Source of the DNA: Gnetum montanum
Taxonomy: Eukaryota > Streptophyta > Gnetopsida > Gnetales > Gnetaceae
Length of the DNA: 64,000 nucleotides
Assembly (NCBI GenBank): GCA_015680685.1
Contig: MNCI01006151.1
Span: 253,348-317,347, forward strand
Reading direction: 5' to 3'
The notes beneath the pieces were generated by a model. The model made no database searches and had not been told where the DNA came from. It saw nothing but the letters and a program-made list of their open reading frames with translations. Below, piece after piece: positions 12,255 to 24,359 of the stretch. The translations under genes were made by a program, and so were the position numbers. The first letter of the stretch is position 1, and each line of letters begins with the position of its first letter.

Positions 12255-13560
12255 TGTTTCATGGGGTAGTTGTAGGCATAGTGATTTCCTTGTCAGAGGA
12301 AACAATGAATATTTTCTTTGAAGGCTTAGGTTTTTTGACATTTGAACATGCCTTGAAAGACTCTTCTAGGGGATGGCTTATGTCCCTTGGGTTGCCAATT
12401 TTTCCTAGGTTGGCAATGTTAATAATGATATTTTTTAGAAGAGCACTTGTCTTTTCTTGATGGTTGAAAGCCATAGTTCTCAAGGCATAGATCATAACAA
12501 AAAGAATGTCCTAATTGACATTGGGCTTCTTCTATCTTTTTCTGAGGTTGCATATCTTAGCATATAGTCATATTAGTATGATATAATATTTCTTGATCTT
12601 CCTAAAACTAAGAGCTTCTACTATCATGCCTACTAAATTTAATTCATGTTTATGTTTTTTGAAAAAGATATGTGGGAAAGAGAATATAAGGAATTCTTTC
12701 ATAGTTCTATCATGAGCTAATTTCCCACGATAATACCAGTTATCCATTTTTTTGCATGTAGGAATCAAAGTCTTTAACATCTTTTAGGGTTTCTCTAAGG
12801 AATTTCTCTCAAAATTCATCATCATAATCTATCTATTATTTATAAATTACTTGGTTATTACACTAATGAAGTGTATAGGTGGTTCATCTAGGAGCAAATT
12901 TTGTATGTTAAGAGATATTTGATTCCACCATCTCCATAGATTTTCAACAAGATTAAAGACATGGTTTTGCATTATGTTGTTTTTTTTTTTGTCTTTTGTT
13001 CTAAAACTACTTGTCAATTGATAGCTCCATTGATTCGATGAATTATATTTTTTCTATCTATGAGTTCTAAACTATCCATACAGTACTTTCGATCCTTTTC
13101 ACTCCTTAGTCATGATGTTACCTATGGATAGTCTTCAACAAGAATGGTTGGTTGTTCCTATTCTCCTTATTCCTCATAATCTCCTTCATAGTCATGATCC
13201 ATCACATGTGAAGATTCTTCATTAGCATTGATTAATTTTTCCTTTTCCTTTTGTTCCTTAGTAAATCTAGTTTTAGATTGACTAGCTTTAGCATTTTGCT
13301 GTGATGGAGTTTCTAAGTTAGTGCCATATGCAAGTATAGTGGTTGTAGTGCTTTGTGTAGTACAACTTTCTACTCTTTGATTAGGGACCCACTTTTATAT
13401 CATAGAACTAATTCCTCTAATGTCTAATTGTGATTTTGTCATTTCTCTAAGACATTTAGTTATGTTAGATAAGGTAGAGTTTATGTGAGCATTTTTCCTA
13501 TTTTTTATTTTTATTGTGTCTATAGGTAAATCTGTTGAATATTTTTTATACATAAAGTGG
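12255..13560 (-). pseudogene. EPRV copy 1: coat-protein-like region
   Basis: Matches copy 2 (about 15,620-16,960) along its length in inverted orientation, including a 78-codon open part (12,259-12,495) and a 70-codon part (12,568-12,780) with the NWYYRGKLAH-type segment seen in all three copies. The region ends in a cysteine/histidine zinc-knuckle-like segment as in caulimovirid coat proteins. Stops and frameshifts are frequent. Confidence 0.65.
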
Positions 13561-13995
13561 ATCATAAATTCTTAGTAGAATATTTTTTAGTCATATTCTA
13601 TGTTAAGACAAACTCTTGACCAAAAGGAAGTAAAATTCTAATGCTAGTTGTAGAGAATAATTTAAAATATAGTGTACTTCATATTGTTGCGTAAATGCAT
13701 CAATAGTTCATGACAATAAGAATATAAACTATTAACATTAATGCATTATATAATTTTTATCTCTAATTGATAGTGTAAAGATTGGTAAAGTTACTACTAT
13801 GGCATCTCACTCAAGCCTTCCTTTAGCTTGTGAAATCATCACATCTTTCAAAGTCTTAAATTGTTTATTTACTAAGGCAATCCAAGAGGGGTTTTGTGGT
13901 TGATATTTGAACTAGGGATGAATGTGTATGTCAAGTTTAGTAATATGGACATAATTGTACCCTTTTCATTTCCATACATCAACCTCCCCTAGGCG
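13561..13995 (-). pseudogene. EPRV copy 1: movement-protein-like region, incomplete
   Basis: Aligns by eye with the better preserved region of copy 3 (35,243-35,905) but with more stops and an internal loss. The movement protein assignment comes from its position upstream of the coat protein and downstream of the tRNA-Met site, not from a decisive motif. Confidence 0.5.
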
Positions 13996-14411
13996 AAAAA
14001 AAGAGAGCACTATAGGATGAAGACAAAATCCAAATATTTTCAAATAACACTCACTAAAATGCATAGAAAGGAATAATTACATTGGATTAATCTTACTAAC
14101 TATATAGATTTCAAACTATTTAGGAATTGGTAGTAGTGTAGAATAATTAATGGAAGTGTAATAATTAGATAATCTATGTATAGGAAGTAGTATGTGGAAG
14201 TGTGCTTGATGAAGCCATGGAAAGTGAGGAGTGTTATCTTAGAATAACTTGAACAATATAGTATCATGACTTACTTCTCCAATCTATCAACTTCTCTATG
14301 TGCCTTATGCCTCCACCATATGCCTAGTTATAGAGATACTCCATAAACAATAGCAAAGCAACATACATGAAACTAGATGCATGCAAATATCACATAGGAC
14401 TTAGCAACTTG

Positions 14412-14423
14412 GCTCTGATACCA
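14412..14423 (-). promoter_or_regulatory. EPRV copy 1: minus-strand primer site, tRNA-Met
   Basis: Minus strand TGGTATCAGAGC is the exact 12-base complement of the tRNA-iMet 3' end, the standard caulimovirid primer site. No LTR boundary lies next to it, which supports a pararetrovirus over an LTR element. Confidence 0.85.
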
Positions 14424-14654
14424 ACTCTTGTCTAGATCACAAAGATCAAAAGGCACATAAACATAACATAACACACAAGCTTATATTATTGATAGTAAGG
14501 TATGCTTTCGAGAAGCAAAACGCATCACCTAAGATCACTATTGAAAATACAAGCCAACACTAAGGGATGCCTGGAGTAGGAATGCTTTCTAAGAGCAAGG
14601 AGCTTCACTAGAAATCTCTCTGAGCTACTGCCTCCCAATGATGCATATTACATT

Positions 14655-14662
14655 CTTATATA
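14655..14662 (-). promoter_or_regulatory. EPRV copy 1: TATA box of the intergenic promoter
   Basis: Minus strand TATATAAG with conserved flanks; the same box with the same flanks occurs in copy 2 at 33,821-33,828. It lies about 240 bases before the tRNA-Met site in the direction of transcription, fitting a pregenomic RNA promoter. Confidence 0.65.
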
Positions 14663-14939
14663 GTTGAGGCCAAAGACCTCAAGGTAGTTTACTATAGTAC
14701 ATTACAACTCACTAATGGTTTTTTAGTTCAAAAGTAGCTTTTAAAAGGGTAAGATAAGAAAGAATCTTATTGTACATAGTTGTGGTTACTAATAACCATA
14801 CATATTGGGGATAGTGACTAGTTATATCAAGCATTTCTAGGAGAATCATAGCTATCATGTGATCCTACTTCATCATCTAATGGAAGTGAGTCCCAAATAT
14901 TGGGATTGAGTGGAGAGGTAGGCTTACCATGGATATACC

Positions 14940-15610
14940 TAAGCTCTTGTATTCATTCATAATTACTCATGCTTTGAACTTTGGGATCAAGATTGTACAA
15001 TTAAGAGTTTGATGGTACAAGAAGTTCACATTATAATAATAATTAATTTCATGTTGATTATTAGTGAAGACATCATGGAAGAAGAAAAATCTATGCAGAG
15101 CATTCCAATTAAGAAGCCTTGTTATGCAAGAGGTAAGATAATAGCTTGTGGGAGCACCAAACTTATAGGCATTGTGAGCTTTAATGCCATCATAAAATAA
15201 ATAATCACCATTTGATTAATTTCAATGATCATACAAGTGGGTAGGATAAGCTGGGTGATAGTAGACTAGAGTATGTTCAAAAGATGTCCATCATTTACAA
15301 AATTCTTGATTAGGAAGAAGCCAAGGGTTAATTTCAACAACACAGTAAACATGCAAAGGGAATGGTTAATACCATATCCAATTATTAATATGATTGGATG
15401 AAGGTAAATGAATGGTGTAAAGTTTGAAAGCAATATCGAGTCTTACTTGCTAGTTTGGAGTAGGATATTTAAATCTAGCATTGAATGTGTTAGACCATAC
15501 ATTTGTGTGTTGATGTTTGGCATAAAAATTAAATAAAACATTTATAACTTTTTTTTACTAGTCTTGATAACCTTCATAAAGAAGGATCATCATTTGAATT
15601 GGGTAACAAA
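14940..15610 (-). pseudogene. EPRV copy 1: region after RNase H
   Basis: Inverted match of copy 2 at 32,940-33,520, downstream of RNase H and before the intergenic region. No known domain was recognised. The frame is broken. Position 15,610 is the junction with copy 2. Confidence 0.6.
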
Positions 15611-17550
15611 TATATGTAACAAATCCACCTGCAAACACAATAAAACTATGGAATTGGGTAAACACTCACATAAAATCTATTTTGTTTAACACAACTAAAT
15701 GTCTTAGAGAAATGATAAAATCATAATGAGACATTATAGGAATTAGTTTTGTCGTACAAAAGTGGAACCGTAAACAAATAGTAGACAGCAATACCACACA
15801 AAGTACTACAACCACTATACCCACATATGGCACTAATGAAGACTCCCCACCATTAAAAAAAAAATACAAAAGCTAGTTAATCTAAAACTAGATTTACTAA
15901 AGAAAAAAAGATAGAAAAAATTAATTAATGCCAATGAAGGATCCTCATAAGTGATGGATCATGATTACAAAGGAGATTATAAGGAACAAGGAGAATAGAA
16001 ATAACTAGATGTTCCTATTGAAGACTATCCATAGGTGACATCAAGACTAATGAGTGAAAAGGATCCAAAGTATTGTATGGATGGTTTAGAACCCATAGAT
16101 AGACAAAAGTTGATTGATCAAATCAATGGAGCTATTGACTGACAAGTAGTTTTAGAATGAAAGACACCAAAACATGCAATGCAAAACTATGTTTTTAATT
16201 TTGTTGGAAATCTACAGAGATGGTAGAATCAAATATCTCTTAACATACAAAACAAATCCTAGATGGTCCAACTATACAATTCATTAGTGTAATAACCAAG
16301 AAATTTATAAATAATAAGACAAATTATAATGATGAATTTGAAGAGAAATTTCTCAAAGAAACCCTAAAAGATATCAAAGACTTTGATCCCTACATGTAAC
16401 AAATGAAGAATTGGTATTATCATGGGAAATTGGCTCATGATAGAATAATGCAAGAATGTCTTATAAGCTCTTTCCCACCTAAAGTTTCTAAAAAATATAA
16501 ACATGAATTAAATTCAATAGGTAAGACAGTATAAGCTCTTAGTTTTAGCAAGATCAAGCAATTCTTACATCATACTAATATGACTATACGCCAAGATATG
16601 CAAGCTTAGAAAAAGATAGAAGAAGCCCAATGAAAATTAGGACATTCCTTCTATTATGATTTATGCCTTAAGAACTATGGCTTTCAACCACCAAGAAAAT
16701 ACAAGCTCTCTTCTAGAAAATACCACTATAAATGTTGCCAACCTAGGCAAAAATAGAAATCCAAGGGATATAAGCCATCCTCTGGAAAAGTCCTCCAAGG
16801 CATGTTCAAATGCTAAAAAACCCAAGCCTCCAAAGAAAATATTTGTTGTTTCCTCTGCCAAGGAAATCACTATGCCCATGACTACCCCAAGAAACATAAG
16901 TAGCCATGGAAAGTCAACTTCATACAAGAATACAACTTATCAGAAAAATATTATGACTTTGTAGTTAAGGAAAATGTAGCATTCAGACCAAGAGATATAG
17001 AGTTGTATGAATACTATGATCACATCATTAGTAATTCTGATTATGATCCTAACCAATATTACATGGATGATAATGATGATTTAGATTATTATGTATGTTC
17101 TATGAACACTCTTGAAGTAGACCAAGTCCTTATAGATCCTATTGAAACAAATCCTATGTATCAAATGATAAAATTAAAATTACAAAGCTACAAAATGAAA
17201 CACCTAAGTTACTAATCTTTGAGATTAACAAAATAATGGCATAAAATTAATGCATAGAAGAATAAGAAACACATCTTGCTGAGAAACAACTAGAAAATGA
17301 GAAAAAATGGTTCAAATTCCTAGATTCTCAACTTGTAGAAGAAGTAGAATGGGATGAACCTAATGATGCATTTCAAGAAGAAGTAGAAACAACTCAATTT
17401 CAACCTACTTAATTGAATGAGTCATTATTACAAACTCAACATATCCAATAATTAAAAAGATTCATCCAAATGACAACATGAGAATTAGAAGATTTGGAAT
17501 GAATAGAAAAAAGTTATTAATAAGAGCAACATAAAAAAAAACCCCAAGCT

Positions 17551-17860
17551 ATGCCAATCTTAAAAGTAAGTAAAAATGCCCAACATAAAACAAATTTACT
17601 AATATGTACTTTATTCATTAAATTTTTACATTATAAAGCATATCCCATATATGCATTAATAGATTCCAATGTAGATATTTTCTTAGCAAAATGGCATATT
17701 ATATCCACAAAATTTTGGGAAGAATCCCCAAAACCCTATCTTAGGCTTAATACCCAAAAGGTAGCAAGCAACCATAGAGCTACCTTGCTATACAATTAGA
17801 TCACAAAACCATCAATAGTATTGCCATCCATTGTAAAATTTGTTGATAGATATTGATAAC
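17551..17860 (+). pseudogene. EPRV copy 2: protease-like region
   Basis: Contains a hydrophobic strand followed by ALIDS, the aspartic protease motif with the glycine two positions after Asp changed. Its place between coat protein and reverse transcriptase matches caulimovirid gene order. Confidence 0.6.
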
Positions 17861-18125
17861 CTCAAGGTTCTGAAACATATATGATTGGTCCCACCTTCAT
17901 TACCCTCGGTGATGTGAGATTGAATCATCAATATTAATATAATAGTCATTCCTTAAGAAGTAGCCATTATATAAAGAGCCTAATTCACAATAGGTTGTAA
18001 ATAATGTCAAAAAATTAGAAGATAAATTTAGTAGTATAAAAGAAGAATTATTAAAATTAGCTAGTAATAATCCCACAACATTTAATGAAAAAAAGGAACA
18101 TTGACATTGCATTGAATTTAAAGAT

Positions 18126-18130
18126 AATGT
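18126..18130. repeat. Target site duplication of element B, left copy (AATGT)
   Basis: AATGT immediately before the TGATGA terminus is repeated exactly at 31,556-31,560 after the TCATCA terminus. Five bases is the normal size for gypsy integrases. Confidence 0.95.
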
Positions 18131-19058
18131 TGATGAGTAGTGAGGTACCCCTATGCCCAACCATACGAATCATAGAGTGTTCACACATGATTTGGTCGAG
18201 TTCCATGGACTTTATAGTTTCTGATGAACTAGTCTTTTAGGAAGTGAATCTTGCCTTAAGGTCATTCATTGTCTTCCCAATTACACTTGTGACATACACT
18301 AGTATGGTTAAGTGTAATTGAGGCATTTTATTTTTATCATTTTGTATTTTATGGTTTTGGTGTTTAAAGAAAGATAAAGTAATTGAATTAACTAATTTAA
18401 TTTAACCAATTAACTAGTATCTAAGCAATCCTAACATAAGCATCTAGTCCCATTTTCTGCACACATCCTAAACCCACATATCCATTGCTAGGTTACCAAG
18501 CACTACTCTACTAAGTGTACTAAGCAATAACACTGCTAGGATTACCAAGCAAATACGTGTTATGTTCGAAGTGGTCATACTTATGTGTTTAATCTATTTA
18601 ACATATCATGCTTAATTACTTCATTAGCTTAATTAGTAAAAAATATTTAATAACTAATTAAAAATATTAAATGCATAAATTATATATTTGATCTATCTGG
18701 AATGCTACAAGGTTTATCAAAAAGCTCATCTTTATTGTTGCACACACTATCATGCTCAAGTACAACAATGCTCAAATAAAGATCTATACACTCAATGACT
18801 CCTGTTGTAGCACTCAAGAAAATATTCTAACTATCAAATAGAACAACTACAAGAGCTTTGCTACTACTATGACAAGACATGCCATAAATGTAGCTAGTGA
18901 GCACGTATTTATAGACTAGGACAAACCCCTACATCAATGGGTCCATAATGGAGCCTTGTTGATGAGGCCTAGTCAACAAGGCCACGTCAATGCAACAAAC
19001 TATGTCAACAGGGCCTAGTTGATGGGGCCCAGTTGATATGACACACCAAAACTCATCA
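18131..19058 (-). repeat. 3' LTR of element B (928 bp)
   Basis: TGATGA at 18,131 and TCATCA ending at 19,058. On the minus strand it has the U3 GGCC/GTTGAC repeat cluster (about 18,950-19,040), a TATA box (TTTATA on plus at 18,908-18,913) and the GGTAA-CC-AG motifs of U5 (18,498-18,552). Confidence 0.95.
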
Positions 19059-19096
19059 TACCCCTATGACTAAATGAAAACTCATCCTTGAGTTCT
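19059..19096 (-). promoter_or_regulatory. Tract before the 3' LTR of element B (polypurine tract region)
   Basis: On the minus strand ACTCAAGGATGAGTTTT is followed by ATAGGGGTA directly before the LTR. It matches the same place in element A (4,330-4,367). Confidence 0.75.
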
Positions 19097-19304
19097 TTAC
19101 AAAATTTGAAAGGTATGGAATTATTAACTAACTTTGACATAACAAAATAAAACAAGATAAAATGGACATAACAACTGAGTTCTCAATGTATGAATCAACA
19201 CATTACAAAAATTGCAATGATCATGACACAAAATTAAACACTCTTATATGATTCTTCAAAATTAGATAGCACATTCTTTGATAGCATAAAGTTGATGGAG
19301 AAGG

Positions 19305-22125
19305 TCAGACAGTTCCAGGCAATGGTGGCTCCTGAGGTTCTGAGGGACCTTCACTGGCTTCAGGCATGTGTCATGGCAAAGGCAACTTTGGCTATCCTAC
19401 TGCACTACCACTTCAAATGGAAGGTAAAAAGTATTCAATAATTCCTTCATTTTCTCTTCTTTACTCCTGGGATCATTCATAGTCCATGCAGCTTCACCAA
19501 TGTGGGCTAGGGTTGGAACATCCCAAGGACAAGGCAAAACAAGAAAGAGCTCCTTCACATTGACAAGCCAGGCTATGAATTGCTTGCACTCAACATCAAA
19601 TGCTCAAAGTGTGTCCTACAACACTCAGTAGTCGTTCACTCTTTTTGCTAGGTTCTCTATGACTGATATTTGTTCAGTGAATTTCGCCTTAAGAACCTTG
19701 AGTTTAGCATTTGCAACTACAAGCTTCTACTTGGTGTCTTTATGGGTCTTAAACTTAGCCTTGTATCATAAGTACAAGCTGGCCACTTGCTTTTCAAGTT
19801 CAAACTGAGATCATCTAGCAATCAACATTAGCAAGTTTGCATGATGGAGATTGGATAGCTCCATGACTCCATGATCTCTTCAATCTACAACTCCTTCATG
19901 AGAATTTCTACCCTATTGTAGGCATTAATCACATTGACGATGGGTTGGAACAGTTCTCTACCTTGTTGGAGTTACTAGATGGCCTCATTAACTTTTGCCC
20001 TCACTAATTGGATATGCTTTTCATTTACCTCCTTTTGTAGGTCAACTTGGTCTCTATAATGATTTTTAACTTTCTCAAATTTTAGAGCTTCATTCTTCTA
20101 GGTGGCAATCTCAATAGCTGACTTCTAGCGTAAGGCATAAACCTCCTCCATGGAGAGGTTACGATTCTCCACTTAGCATTTTCCCTAGTGAGCTAATCCT
20201 ATTATTGATGGATAAATTCTTCTAACTATTTTTTTTTTTTTTTTTTGCACATCAACGTTCTGCAGGTGATGGTCTTCCACAGTCAAGGTCTCATTTTCTT
20301 GGCAAGTCTACATTAAGTCCTTCTATACTATGTGAGTTTTAGCTTCTACTATAGATTGATTAAAGACTACCATTACCATTTCTTCCTCAACCTACTTAAG
20401 TTGTTCTTGAAGCTATTGAAGAGCTTCATCTCATGTTAATGCAAGGTTGTTACAAGAAGGGTTAGCAATTCAAGTATGCAATTCAGCAACTTCCATAGCT
20501 AAGTGGTAATTATATGCTTGCATTTTTTCAAGTATCCCTTCTAAGATGAGTCACTTTCCCTTTGCCTCTAGCAACTTTGACTAGGTTGTAGTGATGGTAT
20601 CCAAAAAATCAAAGATATCTAAAATTAGTTTCTTGGTTCCCACTAGTTGGTCTAGTAGTTCTTCATGCTAGGCTACACTTAATCTTCTATTGATTGTCCT
20701 TGTGAATTCTTGCACATCTATTAGTGTAAAAACATTTAGTTTGGGCACTACAAGTATGTTTAATACCTCAGCAACTTAGTGCTGCATCACAAATACAATT
20801 TCCTCCTCACCCTCCTTCAAGCACATCAAAAAGGAAGCAACATTCCCATAGATTACTAGGAATGGATGGTGCTTAGAGAGACACACCATTAGCTCTCAAG
20901 CACTTAGATTTGACCTTGCAAGAAATTGCATTCATTGGATAGATAGCATTGATCCACCTCCCTCCATCTGGATGATTATACGAGCCACTTCTCTGAGGTG
21001 ACCCATGGGTGGTCTGTACATAGATGGATCTCCACCACTAGTTTCTACCTATTTCTCTCATTGTTGCAAGAGCTACTCTCAAAATTTTTACATGTGCTCA
21101 ATTGCAATGCGCCTTCGGTGTTTGCTCATAAATAGGTGATGGAGGTGGACATTGTTGCACCTCTTCTATGATCATGGCAGGCATCTTATCCTTCATCATC
21201 TTAGCCCACAAAGCACTAGGAGCATGCCTAAGTGTATCATTTATGTAGCAAACTATCCCTACCCTTTTGCATAATTTTCTGAGCAAGCAAGGGAAGGGCA
21301 AGATCTTTCTTCCACATCCATTCTCCTTGAAGCACTTTTCTATCTCTAGATAGAGTAGTTGTGGAAAATTTGCTAAAAATTTTTTGCTTAGAGTGGTGCA
21401 TGCTTGGGCAGAGAAGGGTGTCACCTTACTAGGCCTCACTGTTGAATTGAGGTGATGGGCCACCATCTTAAAATAGACTCACTCTACCAGTGTGAGCTTT
21501 CCAAACTCCTTATGGTCAACCCCATAACATTATTGCGGCCACTCCTTCTTTAATCTAGGGTTACCTTGTGTTGACAACTCTACCAACAATGTTCCTATGT
21601 TTGGTAGCCCAAGGACCTATGCAATGGCCTCCACTGAGTAGGACACTTGGATGTTCTTGATTTTCATAGCAGATGCTACTTTCCTATTATTCCAAAAAAG
21701 ATACATTTCTCTCATGTACCACTCTCCACTAGAAGTGATGATTGGCCATATGGGAGAGGCTTGCAGTTGAGTTTTGACATCTTCTAAAGCCCATTCAAGG
21801 AATGATCTAAAATTTAGTTCTTGAAGAACTAAGCATTGGACCTCACAGCTACCAATTATGTTAAGATAGGCCTATGTGTGAGCATGACTTCTAGTCTGGG
21901 TATAGGACTTGGCACTTCACCTTGCTATGAATGTTTAGATGTAGCTACCTCTTCAAGAATTTGTCAGATAGATTCCACCTCAACCTTGTCTCTAAGAGAT
22001 TTTGTTGCATGGGTTGCCTCAACCTATTCTTGGCCATGTTCTTCTTGGCCTCTTTCTCCTCTAAGTCACTTCTCCCATGGTTGTGATGGTCCCTCCTCCT
22101 ACGATCTCTTCGATTTTGGTGCCAC
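19305..22125 (-). pseudogene. Element B downstream ORF, about 940 codons, broken
   Basis: The start is set by similarity to A and D: GTG at 22,125 opens VAPKSKRS, where A and D have ATG. The end is QEPPLPGTV with TGA at 19,307-19,305, matching element A. The best preserved part (21,466-21,098) contains RKILPFPCLLRKLCKRVGI and a following tryptophan-containing segment, resembling the plant 'putative transposon protein' domain often found downstream of pol in Athila-like elements. The later part (about 19,700-20,600) is rich in Leu, Lys and Glu with coiled-coil character and matches element D at 54,840-55,800. Function is unknown; no signal peptide or clear membrane segment survives, so an envelope role cannot be supported. 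The start codon is preceded by TGTGATTACAG. Confidence 0.7.
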
Positions 22126-22195
22126 CTGTAATCACACATAACAAAAAATTACTAATTATTATGTAACATAGAATGATTAGAATACCTTGTCTCAT

Positions 22196-22267
22196 AAGGG
22201 GATTACATTTGGCTAAGGTGTGATTATGGCTAAGGGGATTACATTTGGCTAAGGTGTGATTATGGCT
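22196..22267. repeat. 36-bp direct duplication
   Basis: Two adjacent copies (22,196-22,231 and 22,232-22,267) of AAGGGGATTACATTTGGCTA plus 16 further bases, nearly identical, inside the putative intron of element B. Confidence 0.9.
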
Positions 22268-23492
22268 AGATAGATTAAGTAGTTAATTTTTAATTTAATA
22301 TTTGGTTTACCAAAGTTATTGAAAGGGTTAAATTCTTAAAAATTAATGAGTTTAATAGCATTTATTGCTTAACCCTTTAGGGAAGTTAAAAAAAATTGAA
22401 AAAAATTATTGTCAAAACCTTAGGGTTTACTACCTCCATGACTCAGAGCTTACCTCTAATAATTGTAGGATTGAAGAACAAGGTAATTTAGATAAATGGT
22501 GTGAGTTATAGGCTTAGGAAGGTTTTGGGCTCTGAAAATTGCAAAAACTGCTTTGGTGTTATGGACCAAATGTCAAAACTTCCTAAGTGTTTGATGACAT
22601 TTATAGTATTCTTGTACTGCATCGATGGGGCCTAGTCGACATGATCCACTGCATTGACGGGGCCTTATCAATGTAGCTATTGACCATCATTGACTTTTTT
22701 TGACTTAGTCAAAACTTGAAATTTACAAAAATATTTTGAATGAAATTAGGATCAAATGGAAGCCTAAATAGCCATGAACATGATGAAAATGTAAGAAGAG
22801 GATGTTGAAGTCCCAAAAATTAAGAAAATTAGGAAAAATGATGAAAATTGGATGGAAATAAAGAGTTCAAGGAGCACAATGTGGTATGCACAATAGAATA
22901 TGCAAAGGATAGGATTATAACAATGTCGAAGGTAAGGGACTTAACTAGCCAAACTAAGAGATATGCAAGTGGGTCCTCCCCATAGCAGATTCATGCCCTT
23001 GTTACTTTTACATAACCCCAACTAAAGAGTTCATGGACCCCATAGTTGAGTAATGATCATGAAAAGTTGAGCAACCAAAAAGAATCTATCTAAGAATTCC
23101 AACATGTCAAAGTAAGACATCAAGCATAACATAGAAATTGGTAGTGAGGTGAGGTATGGTAGCATACATGGATGACTAAGAAGGTGAGATGAAATCTTGA
23201 ATTAAGGTTGTAAGAAGTCCCTTGTGGAATATGTGTTTAAAATGACCTAAGAAGATCCATCCTTAGTCTAGACCAAAAGTAGCCTCTTTTAGTGACTTTA
23301 CATCACCACTCCAAGACCAATTGACCCATGCAAGACACAAGAGTGCTTCCATAAAAGAAAAACCATTCCAAAAAGAGAAGAAAAGGGAAGTAAGAAGTGA
23401 GATAAAGAGAGGGCATTAGTTAGAGGGGACCTTCAAGCATGGGTGTGTGTCTTTCTAGTCCCATAACTAGTGCTTGTAGCCCATTTATTTAT

Positions 23493-23675
23493 CTAAGGGA
23501 TGCGCTTTGAATTTCCATCATTATTTTTATTTTTATTTTTATTTTTTTGAAATTGGAACCACACCATGCAAAGACTTATTCATTTATTGTGTCTAAGGGG
23601 TGCGCTTTGAATTCCCATCATTTTTTTCCTTTTTTTATGGGAACCACACCATGGAAAGACTTTATTTAACTTCCT
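23493..23675. repeat. 100-bp direct repeat, two units
   Basis: CTAAGG-GTGCGCTTTGAAT begins both units (23,493 and 23,593), and both hold a T-rich run followed by GGAACCACACCATG. Confidence 0.85.
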
Positions 23676-24359
23676 ATTAGTGGTTGGAATGGAATGGTAA
23701 GAAGTTCATGAAGAACACTCAAGCACTCAAGTAAGCAAAAGAGTACAAGGAGTATTGAGTCCCCTTGAAGTCACACCCTCTACAAACCTTTGAATCTTTC
23801 CCAATTCCAGAACTACCAAGGTCATCAATTGATTAAAGATTTCATTAATGGAAGGGACCTCAAACTTCTAGAACAAGGAAAATCATAGAGTTTATTGGGT
23901 GGGTGGATGACATGGACTCACCACCTATTTCATGAAATATAAACCATGTCATAGTCATCAGACATTAGAATTCAAAAATAGAAACCAAACATCAACAATT
24001 ACAACATTAAACACAAACCATCATTAGTAAATAACAATAGTGGCACTGTGTCCTACACTAATAAAGCACTTATATTAGCAAGAATAATGAAAATTAACAC
24101 TTAAACAAAACAAAATAAAACAAAGTAAAATATTTAAGAAAGTGTAAAATAATCAAGTAAATTTGAAAGGTACTAACGATGGTGAAAAATTGGAAAAATT
24201 TTAAAATCAAAAATTTTAAAATAAATGACTTATAAAATTAAAAATGTGGAAAACAAAAAGTAGAAAAACTAAGAAGCCATTTGGGTCATTAGTATAGATG
24301 GCCACCTCCCCATGACTGAGTTGGAAGGAGGAGATCTGAAAAATGAAACGTGGTTGTCC

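Larger units (their letters stand above)
10560..15610 (-). mobile_element. Endogenous pararetrovirus (Caulimoviridae-like) copy 1
   Basis: Read right to left: a C-terminal polyprotein tail region (15,600-14,940), an intergenic region with TATA box and an exact tRNA-Met site, movement-protein-like, coat-protein-like and protease regions, and the first part of reverse transcriptase, ending near 10,560. This order wraps through the viral intergenic region, as expected from integration of a circular DNA opened inside RT. All coding parts have several stops and frameshifts, so it is an old dead copy. It corresponds to parts of copies 2 and 3. Endogenous caulimovirids are known from gymnosperm genomes (Gymnendovirus group); the assignment here rests on domain order and motifs only. 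Confidence 0.8.
15611..18130 (+). mobile_element. EPRV copy 2, left part (coat protein to protease)
   Basis: Starts abruptly inside the coat-protein-like region and runs to the element B insertion. Readable parts are the coat-protein-like region with a 102-codon open piece (16,656-16,964), an Asp/Tyr/Asn-rich segment (17,003-17,215) and a protease-like segment (17,551-17,799) around an ALIDS-type active site. The zinc-knuckle-like segment near 16,850 has lost its last cysteine. The last five bases, AATGT, are the target duplication of element B, and the copy resumes at 31,556. Confidence 0.8.
22126..24350 (-). other. Spacer between integrase and downstream ORF of element B, with promoter-like and intron-like signals
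   Basis: No coding signal. It holds a 36-bp direct duplication (22,196-22,267), a splice donor-like AGAG|GTAAGC (donor GT at 22,453-22,452), a TATA box (TATAAA at 22,605-22,600), a U3-like GGCC/TCGAC repeat cluster (22,617-22,692) and a 100-bp direct repeat (23,493-23,675). The spacer near 23,430-23,460 is shared with A and D. Confidence 0.65.

Noticed and set aside
10560-15610. Reading the EPRV copies as ordinary LTR retrotransposons
   Set aside because: No integrase follows RNase H, the tRNA-Met site is not next to an LTR, and the gene order with a movement-protein-like region before the coat protein fits Caulimoviridae.
19305-22125. Calling the downstream ORF of element B an envelope gene
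   Set aside because: No signal peptide, membrane anchor or furin-like site can be seen; the part that can be read resembles the plant transposon-protein domain and a coiled coil.
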